A stretch of DNA of 64,000 nt from Ramlibacter henchirensis (GTDB lineage: Bacteria > Pseudomonadota > Gammaproteobacteria > Burkholderiales > Burkholderiaceae_C): the NCBI RefSeq assembly GCF_004682015.1, contig NZ_SMLM01000004.1:1-64000 (forward strand), in the 5' to 3' direction. Of the stretch, positions 20,228 to 30,800 are shown piece by piece. The notes under the pieces are model-generated. The model saw only the letters and a list, made by a program, of their open reading frames with translations, had not been told where the DNA came from and searched no databases. A program made the translations under genes and the position numbers. The number at the start of each line of letters is the position of its first letter. Positions within the stretch are counted from its first letter, which is position 1.

Positions 20228-20956
20228 TCAGAGGTCCGGCAGCGACGCGTTGTGGAACACGTCCTGCACGTCGTCCAGGTCCTCCAGCATGTCCAGCAGC
20301 TTCTGCATGCGCACTGCCTCGTCGCCGGCAAGCTCGACCGTGTTCTCCGGCCGCATGGACACTTCGGCGATCTCGGGCTTCAGGCCCGCGGCGTCGAGCG
20401 CGTTCTTCACTTTCTCGAAGTCTCCCGGCGCGGTGAGCACCTCGATGGCGCCGTCGTCGTCGGTGACCACATCCTCGGCGCCGGCTTCCAGCGCGACTTC
20501 CATCACCTTGTCCTCGCTGGTGCCCGGCGCCAGGATGAGCTGCCCGCAATGCTTGAACTGGAACGCGACCGAGCCTTCGGAGCCCAGGTTGCCCCCGTAC
20601 TTGCTGAAGACGTGGCGCACTTCGGCAACGGTGCGCACCTTGTTGTCGGTCATCGTGTCGACGATGACGGCGGCGCCGCCGATGCCGTAGCCCTCGTAGC
20701 GGATCTCTTCGTAGTTCACGCCCTCGAGGTTGCCGGTGGCCTTGTCGATGTTGCGCTTGATCGTGTCGGCCGGCATGTTGGCCGCCTTGGCCTTGTCCAC
20801 CGCCAGCCGCAGCCGCGGGTTGGCCGCCAGGTCGCCGCCGCCCTGTCGTGCTGCGACCATGATCTCGCGGATCACGCGCGTCCAGATCTTCCCGCGCTTC
20901 TCATCCTGCCGGCCCTTGCGGTGCTGGATGTTCGCCCATTTGCTGTGTCCGGCCAC
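20228..20956 (-). CDS. YebC/PmpR-family transcriptional regulator or translation factor
   Basis: 242 residues from GTG 20956, giving the canonical [17 protein letters not shown] start; AAGGAA lies just upstream. Other signatures are [36 protein letters not shown] and FSKYGGNLG. The family was described as transcriptional regulators (PmpR, YebC) and more recently linked to relief of ribosome stalling at proline-rich stretches. It heads the run of eight same-strand genes down to rng. Confidence 0.93.
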   Translation of the reverse strand: MAGHSKWANIQHRKGRQDEKRGKIWTRVIREIMVAARQGGGDLAANPRLRLAVDKAKAANMPADTIKRNIDKATGNLEGVNYEEIRYEGYGIGGAAVIVDTMTDNKVRTVAEVRHVFSKYGGNLGSEGSVAFQFKHCGQLILAPGTSEDKVMEVALEAGAEDVVTDDDGAIEVLTAPGDFEKVKNALDAAGLKPEIAEVSMRPENTVELAGDEAVRMQKLLDMLEDLDDVQDVFHNASLPDL

Positions 20957-21032
20957 TTGCTTTCCTTCTTTTCGCCCCGCCAACGCGGTGTGCGTTGCTA
21001 TATTGCTCGGGACCTCATTTTACTTTTGACCT

Positions 21033-22541
21033 ATGGCCGATCCCTTGCTGATCGCCCGCAAGGGCGACACCGAATGCTTCCTCCTGCCGGGGCTCGCCAA
21101 CCGGCATGGGCTGATCACCGGCGCCACCGGCACCGGCAAGACGGTGACCCTGCAGACGCTGGCCGAGAACTTCTCGCGCATCGGCGTGCCGGTGTTCATG
21201 GCCGACATCAAGGGCGACCTCACCGGCATCAGCCAGGCCGGCACCGTGCCGCCGAAGCTGGCCCAGGTGCTGAAGGACCGCGGCCTGACCCCGCCCGAAT
21301 CGCGCGCCTGCCCGGTGACGCTGTGGGACGTGTTCGGCGAGCAGGGCCATCCGGTGCGCGCCACCGTGTCCGACATGGGGCCGCTGCTGCTCGCCCGCAT
21401 GCTCGACCTGAACGAGACACAGTCGGGCGTGCTCAACATCGTCTTCAAGATCGCCGATGACAACGGCCTGCTGCTCCTGGACCTCAAGGACCTGCGCGCG
21501 ATGCTGCAGTACGCCGGCGACAACGCGAGCCAGGTCCGAACGCAGTACGGCAACATCAGCACGGCCAGCGTGGGCGCCATCCAGCGCGGGCTGCTGCAGA
21601 TCGAATCGCAGGGCGGCGAGCGCTTCTTCGGCGAGCCCATGCTCGACATCGGCGACCTGATGCAGACGTCCGGCGGCGCGGGAGTCGTCAACATCCTCGC
21701 GGCCGACAAGCTGATGGCCTCGCCGCGGCTGTACGCCACCTTCCTGCTGTGGATGCTCTCGGAGCTCTTCGAGCAGCTGCCCGAAGTGGGCGACCTGGAC
21801 AAGCCCAAGCTGGTGTTCTTCTTCGACGAGGCGCACCTGCTCTTCAAGGACGCGCCCACGGTTCTGGTCGAGCGCATCGAGCTGGTCGTGCGCCTCGTGC
21901 GCTCCAAGGGCGTCGGCGTCTACTTCGTCACCCAGAACCCGCTGGACATCCCCGACACGGTGCTCGCCCAGCTCGGCAATCGCGTGCAGCATGCGCTGCG
22001 CGCCTTCACCCCGCGCGACCAGAAGGCCGTGAAGGCGACGGCGCAGACGATGCGGCAGAAGCCCGGCCTGGACATCGAGGCGGCGATCACCGAACTTGCC
22101 GTCGGCGAGGCGCTGGTCAGCCTGCTCGACGACAAGGGCCGGCCGAGCGTGACCGAGCGGGTCTACGTGCTGCCGCCCGGCAGCCAGATCGGTCCGATCA
22201 CGGCCGAGCAGCGGCAGGCGCTGATCGCGGGCTCGCTGGTGGCGGGCGCATACGAGAAGACGCAGGACCGCGAATCCGCCTACGAGAAGCTCAAGGAGCG
22301 CGCCGAGCAGGCGCCCTCGCCCGCCTCGTCGGGCGGCGGTGGTGCCACCGACAAGGCCACCGGCCCGTCCATGGGCGGGCTGGGCGACATCCTGTTCGGC
22401 TCCACCGGCCCGCGCGGCGGTCGCCGCGAAGGCATGGTGGAAGCGATGGCGAAGTCGGCCGTGCGCACCATCGGCAGCAGCGTGGGACGCGAGATCGTGC
22501 GCGGCGTGCTGGGCGGGCTGCTCGGCGGCAAGCGGCGCTGA
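21033..22541 (+). CDS. YjgR/DUF853-family HerA-like ATPase
   Basis: 502 residues. Walker A GATGTGKT lies at 30-37 and Walker [13 protein letters not shown] near residue 262. [32 protein letters not shown] is typical of the DUF853/YjgR group (read here as two shorter blocks, [12 protein letters not shown] and [14 protein letters not shown]). The C-terminal 90 residues are low-complexity, ending in a Gly-rich helix [12 protein letters not shown]. The cellular role of YjgR proteins is not settled. The gene is convergent with the Ser/Thr kinase gene and divergent from yebC. Confidence 0.85.
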   Translation: MADPLLIARKGDTECFLLPGLANRHGLITGATGTGKTVTLQTLAENFSRIGVPVFMADIKGDLTGISQAGTVPPKLAQVLKDRGLTPPESRACPVTLWDVFGEQGHPVRATVSDMGPLLLARMLDLNETQSGVLNIVFKIADDNGLLLLDLKDLRAMLQYAGDNASQVRTQYGNISTASVGAIQRGLLQIESQGGERFFGEPMLDIGDLMQTSGGAGVVNILAADKLMASPRLYATFLLWMLSELFEQLPEVGDLDKPKLVFFFDEAHLLFKDAPTVLVERIELVVRLVRSKGVGVYFVTQNPLDIPDTVLAQLGNRVQHALRAFTPRDQKAVKATAQTMRQKPGLDIEAAITELAVGEALVSLLDDKGRPSVTERVYVLPPGSQIGPITAEQRQALIAGSLVAGAYEKTQDRESAYEKLKERAEQAPSPASSGGGGATDKATGPSMGGLGDILFGSTGPRGGRREGMVEAMAKSAVRTIGSSVGREIVRGVLGGLLGGKRR

Positions 22542-22572
22542 ATGGGCAGCGGCCCGGTGGGCCAGAACATCC

Positions 22573-22666
22573 GTACGCAGAAAGCGCAGAAAGCGCGCAG
22601 AGAACGCCGAAAGAATCCCAATGAATTCTTTGCGCTTTCTGCGCGCTTTCTGCGTTCTCTGCGTAC
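22573..22666. repeat. long imperfect inverted repeat built from GCAGAAAGC-type units
   Basis: Two arms of about 43 bases face each other across AATCCCAATGAATT. The left arm has repeated CGCAGAAAG blocks (22576 onward) and the right arm has their complements, TTTCTGCG and TTCTCTGCG, ending at 22666. The unit also repeats inside each arm. It sits between the convergent yjgR-like and kinase genes and could end both transcripts. Confidence 0.6.
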
Positions 22667-22699
22667 CGGAGTTCTTCAGTCGTCAGCCAGGCAGCGCCA

Positions 22700-24841
22700 T
22701 CAGCAGGTCGTGCCGACCTTGAGCGCGCAAGGTCCGGCGCTCTGCTGCACCTGCTCCCCCAGCCCGCGCGCCCGGTTGTTCCAGAAGGTCGCCTGCTGCA
22801 TGTCGCGCTCGACGCCGCCCTCGCCCTTGGTGTAGAGCTCGCCCAGTCGCCTGGCAGCGACACCGCTGCCCGCGTTGGCGGCACGGCGGTACGCGCTGAC
22901 GGCCTGGCCCATGTTGCCGGCGCGCTCGGCGTCCTGCGCCTGCGCGAGCAGGACGGCCGGGTTGGGCAGTGGGGCCGGCACCGGTGCTTCGGCCGGAGCA
23001 GCGGGTGCTGCGGCGGGGGCCGGCGTCGGCACCGGCGCGGGGGCGGCCACGGCGGCGGGCGGCGGGGGCGCTGCAGTCACGGGCGCGGCGGCGGGTGCCG
23101 GTGCCTGCACGGGTGTGGTCGGCCGAGCGGGCGCGGGTGACGGCGCCACACTCAGTGAGGGTGTCGGCACGGCGCTCCTGGGGGCGGACATCGGGGCAGG
23201 CGCGGGCGCTGCCTTGGCCGGCGCGGCCGGTTCTGCTTTGAACGGAGCGGGCGCAGGCGCTGCCGCGGGCGCCTGCCCTGCCGGTCGAACCGTCTCCGGT
23301 TTTGCAGGAGAAGTCAGCTTGGCCTGCTGCTCGCCTGCCGCTGCGGGCACAGGCGCGGCGGCTTGAGTGCTGGACCGCTCCACCCCCATGAACTTCACGG
23401 CGGCTCCGATCGCGCCGAGCGCCACGACGCCTGCAATCGCCACCGGCACGATCCTCGACTTCTTGCCGCGGGCAACAGGCTGCGGATCGGGCGCGCCGCC
23501 CGCATGACGAGCCGCCTCTTCGGCCTTCAGGCGGGCCCGGGACTCGGCGTCGGCCTTGGCCGCGAAGAACTGTTTTTCCGCCTCCAGCCGCTCCACTTCC
23601 TTGGCGGCCGCCGCGGCCCGGGCCTGGACCGCCGCGGCCTCCTCGGCGGCGCGGGCCTGCCGGTCCGCTTCGAGCCGCGCCGCCATCGCATCGGACGTGA
23701 GCAGCGTCGCGTCTTCGTCCGCCGGCTCCGTGCCGCGAGCGGCGTAGCGCGCGACGATCGTCTGGTCCTGCGGGACGACCACACCGTCCCTCGACAGCGC
23801 TCCGCCGATGTCGGACGCCCCCGGCCCGCCGACGATGCCGGAGGTGTCGGAACCCAGCTGGCCGGGCAGCCGCGTGGCCTCGTCGTCGTCCGCGGGTGAC
23901 GAGGGGAGCGTCGCAGCAGTGGAACGGGATTGGCCCGGAACCGACACACCCGGTGCCGTGGCCGCGCCGCCGCTGGAAGGGGCCGGCGGCGTCGCGCCGC
24001 TCCAGTTCACGCGCTGCGCGGCCGTCTTGAGCGCGATGGCGAACTCGCGCGCGGTGGCATAGCGCTCTTCCCGGTCCTTGGCCAGAGCCTTCGCGACCAC
24101 CGGGTCGATGGCCTTGGGCAGCCGCGGGTTGTGGTACGTCGGCGGCGGCGGAACCGAGCTGACGATCTGGTGGATGATCGCGAACGGGTTGTCGCCGTCG
24201 AAAGGCCGCACGCCGGTGAGCAGCTCGTACAGCACGATGCCCGCGGAGAACAGGTCCGACCGCGCATCGACCCGCTGGCCCTGCGCCTGCTCGGGCGACA
24301 TGTAGCGCGGCGTGCCGATGCCGGCGCCGCCCACCTGGGTCTTGTTGGCCGCGTCCGGATCCTGGATGCGGGCCACGCCGAAGTCGGTGAGCTTGACGCG
24401 GCCCCTCTCGATCAGCATGTTGGCCGGCTTGATGTCGCGGTGCACGATGTTGTTCTCGTGCGCGTGGTCCAGCGCCGAGAGCAGGTCCAGCACCATGGCC
24501 ACGGCCTGCTGGCCGGAGAACCGCTCGCCGCGGTCGAGGTGCTGCTTGAGGTCGTCGCCCTCGATGAATTGCATCACCAGGAAGGCGATGTCCTCGTGCC
24601 GGCCGAAGTCGAACACCGGCACGATGTTGGGGTGCAGCAGCCGCGCGGCGGCCAGCGCCTCGGTGCGGAACCGCGCCTCGTATTCCTCTGCGGACTTGGA
24701 GTCGAGGTTGTCGACGATGATGGTCTTGATCGCCACCCGGCGCTGCAGCACCGAATCCCGGCCCTCGTACACCATGCCCATGGCGCCCTTGCCCAGGGTG
24801 CGGACGATGTCGTAGCGGCCGAGTTTCTTGGCGACGGTCAC
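22700..24841 (-). CDS. transmembrane Hanks-type Ser/Thr protein kinase
   Basis: 713 residues from GTG 24841, which overlaps the stop of the exoprotein gene (GTGA); ATG 24862 is the alternative. The kinase domain (about 8-270) has GKGAMGMVYEG, catalytic VAIK39, HRDIKPAN (134-141), DFG (153-155) and SPEQAQG, so it should be active. A linker with acidic threonine motifs (DDDEATRL, QDQTIV, DEDATLL) and a charged coiled coil follows. A membrane helix (VPVAIAGVVALGAIGAAV) comes next, then a Pro/Ala-rich periplasmic stretch. The C-terminal Sel1/TPR-like part is AVSAYRRAANAGSGVAARRLG. This layout resembles PpkA-like kinases. The overlap ties its expression to the secretion pair. Confidence 0.9.
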   Translation of the reverse strand: MTVAKKLGRYDIVRTLGKGAMGMVYEGRDSVLQRRVAIKTIIVDNLDSKSAEEYEARFRTEALAAARLLHPNIVPVFDFGRHEDIAFLVMQFIEGDDLKQHLDRGERFSGQQAVAMVLDLLSALDHAHENNIVHRDIKPANMLIERGRVKLTDFGVARIQDPDAANKTQVGGAGIGTPRYMSPEQAQGQRVDARSDLFSAGIVLYELLTGVRPFDGDNPFAIIHQIVSSVPPPPTYHNPRLPKAIDPVVAKALAKDREERYATAREFAIALKTAAQRVNWSGATPPAPSSGGAATAPGVSVPGQSRSTAATLPSSPADDDEATRLPGQLGSDTSGIVGGPGASDIGGALSRDGVVVPQDQTIVARYAARGTEPADEDATLLTSDAMAARLEADRQARAAEEAAAVQARAAAAAKEVERLEAEKQFFAAKADAESRARLKAEEAARHAGGAPDPQPVARGKKSRIVPVAIAGVVALGAIGAAVKFMGVERSSTQAAAPVPAAAGEQQAKLTSPAKPETVRPAGQAPAAAPAPAPFKAEPAAPAKAAPAPAPMSAPRSAVPTPSLSVAPSPAPARPTTPVQAPAPAAAPVTAAPPPPAAVAAPAPVPTPAPAAAPAAPAEAPVPAPLPNPAVLLAQAQDAERAGNMGQAVSAYRRAANAGSGVAARRLGELYTKGEGGVERDMQQATFWNNRARGLGEQVQQSAGPCALKVGTTC

Positions 24842-27800
24842 TGTCGTTTCACGTCGACGCAATGCATGCCCTGCAACTGCTCCTGCGTGCAGCGGGGCAT
24901 GTTGGCCTGCAGGGTACGGAACGTCAGCGGCGCGGTGATGCCTTCGGTGTTGGTCCGGCCGAACAGCACCAGCTCCTCGATGATGCCGATGCCCACGTTG
25001 CGCTTCATCTCCTGCAGGAAGAACCGCACCATCTCGGCCTGGGTCGCGCCGGTCTGGTTGGACGAGGCCGTCAGGATCGCGCGGGTCGTGACGTCGGCGT
25101 TGGCGTTGCCGGCGAAGTAGCTCGCGAACAGCCTTCCGATCGTCACGTTGACCGGTCCGATGTTGTTGCTCAGGTAGATCGGATTGTTCGCCTGGCCGAT
25201 GCCGCCTTCGACGGCCGTGAGGTTGAGCGTCCCCGCACTGACCCAGTGGCCCGGGTCCGCCGTGTTGTTGATCAGCAGGCTGCCGTTGTTGGCCGCGAGC
25301 GTGAGCACGCCCGACGGGTAGAACGGCGACATCTGCGAGCCGTCGATCGTCAGCGACGACGGTGAGGTGACGGTGACGTTCGCGTTGGGCGCGCCCTGCA
25401 GCTGCGTGACCACCATGGGCGTTGCGGCGCTGGTGTCCTGCAGGCTGATGCTGGTCGCGCCGCCCGCCAGGCCGATGCTGCCCTGCATGTCGCCCGTGAC
25501 CGCCACCGAGCCGCTGCCGGCCGAGAGCGTTGTGCCATTGGCGACGGTGGCCGACGTGTACGCCTGCGACCCGCCGCTCGCGATGGTGCCGCTCAAGCTG
25601 CTGCTGGAGCCGCCGGTGATGGAGCCGCTGACGCTGCCCCCCGCGCCCGTGAAGCTGGAAGCGCCGCTGCCCTGGAGGCTGCTGACCTGGCTGTAGGCCA
25701 TGCCGTCCGCGGCGCCGCTGCCGCTGCCGGTCAGCGCGAATGTGCTGCCCACCAGCGTGGCGTTGTTGTTGCCGATGACCGCTTCGATGCTGCTGAAGCC
25801 GCCGCCGACGCCCGTGCTGCCGGACTGGGCGATCGTGATGGCCCCGGTCTTTGCGCTGAAGTCCAGCGTGTCGGTGCCGGCTCCCCCGGCGATCGAGCCG
25901 GCCACCGAGCCGGCGTCGGCCAGGCGGAAGGTGTCGGCCCCGGAACCGCCGGCAAGGTTCTGGACGCTGCTGAATGTGGTCGTTCCGTTCAGCGTTCCCG
26001 CGTTGTTGCCCGTGATGGACCAGGTGTTGGCGCCGTCGGCTGCGGCCAGCGTGTTCGTGCCGCCGCCCGCGTTGATCGTTGCGGCGAACGTGGACTGGCC
26101 CGCCGCGAGGGTGAAGCTGTCGTTGCCCGCGCCGGCGTTCACTGTGCCGATGCCGCCGGCCGTGATGCCCGCAGCCGTGACGCTGTTCGGCCCGTTGAGG
26201 GTGTAGGCCGTGCTCGCATTGGTGCCGGCCAGCAGGTTGGCGGTGCCGGTGCCCGTGATCGTGCCGATGCCCGTCGCATTCACGCCGAGCCCCGGCAGGG
26301 CCACGGCATTCGCCACGCCGGTAAGTGCGTAGGTCGTTCCGCCCGGTGCGCCGGTGATGGTGTCGGTGGTTCCCGCGCCCGCGATGCTCTCGATGCCCGT
26401 GCCGGTCACTCCCTTGGCGGCGACCGTGTTGGGCGCCGAAACCGTCCAGACGGTACCGGCGGCGCCGCCGGCCATCACGTCCGCGGCGCTGTTGCCTGTG
26501 ATCGTCCCCACGCCCCTGACATCGATGTTGGCGGCGTTGACCTCGTTGATGCCGGTGAGGATGAACGTGGTCGGAGCGCTCGAGCCCACCAGCGCGTTGG
26601 CCGAGCCATTGCCGTCGATCAGGTCGATCCCGCTGGAGGTGACGCCCAGCGCCTGCACTTGCTTGTCGGTGCCGGTGAGGGTGTAGGCCGTAGCCGCAGG
26701 ACCGGTCAGGACGTCCGCCGTCCCGTTGCCGCTGATCGTGCCGATGCCGATCGCATGGATGCCCGTCACGGTGACGTCGTTGACACCGTTCAGCACGAAG
26801 CGTGTGCCGGCCGTCGAGCCCACCAGCGCATTCGAGGCGCCGGTTCCGGCGATGGTGCCGATGCCGCTGGCAGAGACGCCCAATGCGGAGACGGTGTTGT
26901 TGGACACGCCCAGCGTGAACGTCGTCGCCGCCGGAGCCATCAGGGTGTCGGTCGTGCCCGCGCCGGCGATCGACTCGATCGAGCTCGCCGTGATGCCCAG
27001 GGCGGTGACGGTGTTCGCGCTGGCAAGAGTCCAGCCGATGCCGGCCGAGCCGCCGGCCAGCGTGTCCGCTCCCGAACCCGCGGTGATCGAGCCGATGCCG
27101 GTGGAGGAGATGCCGGCGACTGTGACGGCGTTGGCCCCGGTCAGCGTGTAGGTCGTGGCCAGGTTCGAGCCGGCCAGCACGTTGGCCGTGCCGCTGCCGG
27201 TGATCCGCTCCACGCCGGTGGCCTGGACGCCGTAGGCGGACACCTGCTGGGTCGCGCCGTTCAGCGTGTAGGTGGTCGCCGCCGGGCCCGTGAGGACGTC
27301 CGTCGTACCGATGCCCGCGACGGTGTCGATGCCGTTCGCCTGCATGCCCAGCACCTGCACCTGACCGGCTGCGCCGGTGAGCGTGTAGGTCGCGCCGGCC
27401 GCGGGACTCGTCAGCGTGTCGGCCGCGCTGCTGCCGCTGATCGTGCCGATGCCGCTGGCGGCGATCCCCGCCGCCGTGACCGCATTCGCCGCCGTCAGGC
27501 TGAAGTTGGTGGGCAAGCCCGAGCCGGCCAGCACATTGGCCGTGCCCGTGCCCGCGATGGCGCCGATGCCGGTGGCGGCCACGCCCAGGGCCGACACATG
27601 GTTGTTCGTCCCGTCGAGCGTGAACGTCGTCGAGGCAGGCGCGAGCAGGATGTCGGTGGTGCCGGCGCCGGAAATCGCTTCCACCGCATTCGTTGCGATG
27701 CCCAGAGAGCTGACGCTGTTCAGGCCCGTCAGCGTCCAGCTGCGCCCCGCCGTCGAGCCGGCCAGGGCGTCCCTGCCGGTGCCTGCATCGATCGTCGCCA

Positions 27801-30800
27801 CGCCCGTGAAGGTCATCCCGTCGACCTTGACCGTATTGGCGCCCTCGATCGTGTAGGTCGTGTCGTTGTTCGATCCGACCAGCACGCTCGACGTGCCGCC
27901 CGCGACCGACTCGATACCTGTCGCCGCCACGCCCAGGGCAGAGACCTGGCCCGCGGTGCCGTTCAACGTGAACGCCGTGCCCGCGGGCGCGCTGAGCGCG
28001 TCCGCCGTGCTGTTGCCGGAGATCGAGCCGATGCCCGTCGCGGCGATGCCGGACACGGTCACGGCGTTCGGGCCGGTCAGGCCGAAGCTGGTGGCCGAAG
28101 TGGAACCCACCAGCACGTTGGCCGCGCCACTGCCCGTGATCGTGCCGATGCCGGTGGCCGCCACGCCCAGCGCGGAGACCTGGTGGTCGGTGCCATTGAG
28201 GGTGAACGTGGTCGCGCCGGGCGAGAGCAGCGTGTCGCTCGCGCCCGCGCCGGCGATCGCTTCCACGCCAGTGGCCGTGATGCCGAGCGAACTCACGTTG
28301 TTGCTGCTGTTGAGGGTCCAGCTGCGGCCGGCGGTCGAACCCGCCAACGTGTCCGAGCCGCTGCCCGCGGTGATCGTGCCGATGCCGCTGAACGCCACGC
28401 CGGCCGCCGTGACGGCATTGCCCGCCGTGATCGTGTAGGTGGTGCCGGTGTTCGTTCCCAGAAGCGCGTTGGCCGAGCCAATGCCCGTGACCTGCTCGAT
28501 GCCGCTGGCGGTGACCGCCAGCGCCTGGACCTGGTTGGTGGTGCCCGTCAGGGCGTACGTGGTGCTCGCCGGCCCGGTCAGCACGTCGGCTGCGCCATTG
28601 CCGGCGATCGCTCCGATGCCGGTTGCCGCGATGTTGGCGGCCGTGACGGCATTCGCTGCCGTCAGCTCGAAGGTCGTGCTGGTGCTGGAGCCCGCCAGCG
28701 TGTTGCCGCTGCCGCTGCCGCTGATCTGCTCGATGCCGCTCGCTGTGATGCCTTGGACCGAGACTTGGTTGTCCGTTCCGGTCAGGCTGTAAGTCGCTCC
28801 CGCCGGCCCGGCGACGGTGTCCCCCAACGATCCGGCCACGATGGTCTGGATGCCGCTGAAGGCGCTGATCCCGTCGCTCGTCCTTCCGGTGTTCGCGGTC
28901 GGGTCGAGCGTGTAGGTCGTCGCCACGTTGCGGCCCTTCAGCGTGTTCGCGCCACCCGCGCCGGCGACGGAGGCTGCGATCGAGCCGGAGGCGCCGCTGA
29001 AATCGAAGGTGTCGTCACCTGCGCCGCCCGTGAAGGTCGCGCCGCTGGACGTCACGCCCGCCGTCGTGCTGAAGCTGCCGCCGGGGTTGCCGGCCGTGCC
29101 TGCCTGGCCGATGTTGACGGCCACCGTTGCCGTGGCGCTCAGGTTCGCGCCGAGCGTGACGTTGCGTCCGGCGGTCAACGTCGCGCTACCAGCAGTGGCG
29201 GTGATCGTCCCCGCTGCGGCGGAGGTGATGTCGGACGAAGCGCCACCCGCGGTCAGTGTCACGCTGCCGCCTTGCACGGCATTGCCGCCGACCGCGAGCC
29301 CGCCGCCGGCCGTGGAGATCGAGACATTGCCGCCCGCTGTGATCGAGCCGCCGACGATGAGTCCGCCTGCGGCGACGTCCAGTGCGCCCGTGATCGTAGT
29401 GGCCGGCAAGCTCACCGACGTCGGACCGCCTGCGATCGTCAAGTTCGCCAGGTTGCCGATCGGGCCGGCGAAACCGAGGGTGCCGCCGTTGAGGGTGGTC
29501 AGCGACTCCGTGCCGGCGGCGCCCGACACCGTGGAGCCGAAAGCGAGGTTCCCTGCGCCGGCGTTCAAGATCGTGGCGGCAGCGCCGATCGTGACGGCGC
29601 CCGAGTAGGTCTGGCCGTTCGTGGTCGACACGTTCCCGCCGATGCTGCTCGTCCCCGAGACGCTCAGGCGGTCCAGCGCCACCGCGCCCACGTTGCCGGC
29701 GAAGGCAGCATTGCCGTTCACGGTGAGGCTGTCCGCGCCACCGGCTGCGTTCCCACCAACTGTGCCGCCGAAGTTCACCGCCGAGCCGGTCAGCGTCCGC
29801 GCGCCATCGACCGCCACCGAGCCGATATACGACTGCGAAGCTCCGCTCACGACATCCGCGGCCAGCACGACGTTGCCGCTGCCCGTCGCATTCGCCGTGA
29901 ACGTCGAGACGCCCGCGGCCGTACCGGCGGTGGCGGCGGTCGTCAACGTGATCGGCGCATTGATCGCGATCGTTCCCGCGCCGCCGGTCGAAAGCAGCGA
30001 CAGGCTGCCCCCGAAATTCGCATTCGCGGATGCGTCCACGGCCGCGGACACGGTGATGTTGCTCGTGGCCTGCAGCACCACGTTCGACAGGTCGAGCTGC
30101 GCCACCAGCGCGTCGTTGGAGATCCTGCTGGTCAGTCCATCCGCGCCGGGTGCGCTGATGGTTCCGGACGCGAGGGCCGGCACATGGTCGTCGCCCTGCT
30201 CCGTGGCGGGGTCGAGCGGATCGAAATCGCCGTCGATGTCCGCCGTGGCGGGATCGTCGACCACTTCGATGTGCTCGGGGTCGAGCAGCAGCGTTCCCTT
30301 CTGCCCGCCGGCGCCCGCACGTGCGTCGACGCTGCCGCTGAAGGCCAGATGCCGGCGGCCGGAGACCTCCGCGAAGCCGCCGTTCCCGCCGGCGCCCGCG
30401 CCTCGAATGCTCACCTGGCCCGCGAAGTGGGTCGACCCATCGGCCCAGACGATGACCTTGCCGCCGTCGCCTGCGCGGGTGGCGCTCGCATCGATCGTGG
30501 CGCCCTGCTGCACCACGGTGACGGCGGCCCTCTGCTCCGCGCCCTGCCCCTGGTAGTTGCCACCGACCAGCACGGTGCCGCCGCCGGCGTCCCCGCTGGC
30601 ATCGACCTTCGCGCCCGCCATCAGGCCGACGCGGTCGCCCAGGATCCTGACGGTGCCGCCCTTCTCGCCGGCGTCGTCGCCGCGGGCCTCGATCGTGCCG
30701 CTCACCTTGACGACGCCCGTCGAACCGCCACTGAGGTTGATGTAGGCGCCCTGCTCCGCGATGGAGTTGGCGCGGATCACGCCGGCCTGGTTGATCACAG

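Noticed and set aside
26107..28806. CRISPR-like periodicity (117 bases)
   Set aside because: The repeats are protein-coding, diverged, contiguous and without unique spacers.
26107..28806. Classical RTX calcium-binding repeats
   Set aside because: Only some units keep GxGxD-type turns, the period is 39 and not 9 residues, and export is by the two-partner route, so RTX is at most a resemblance.
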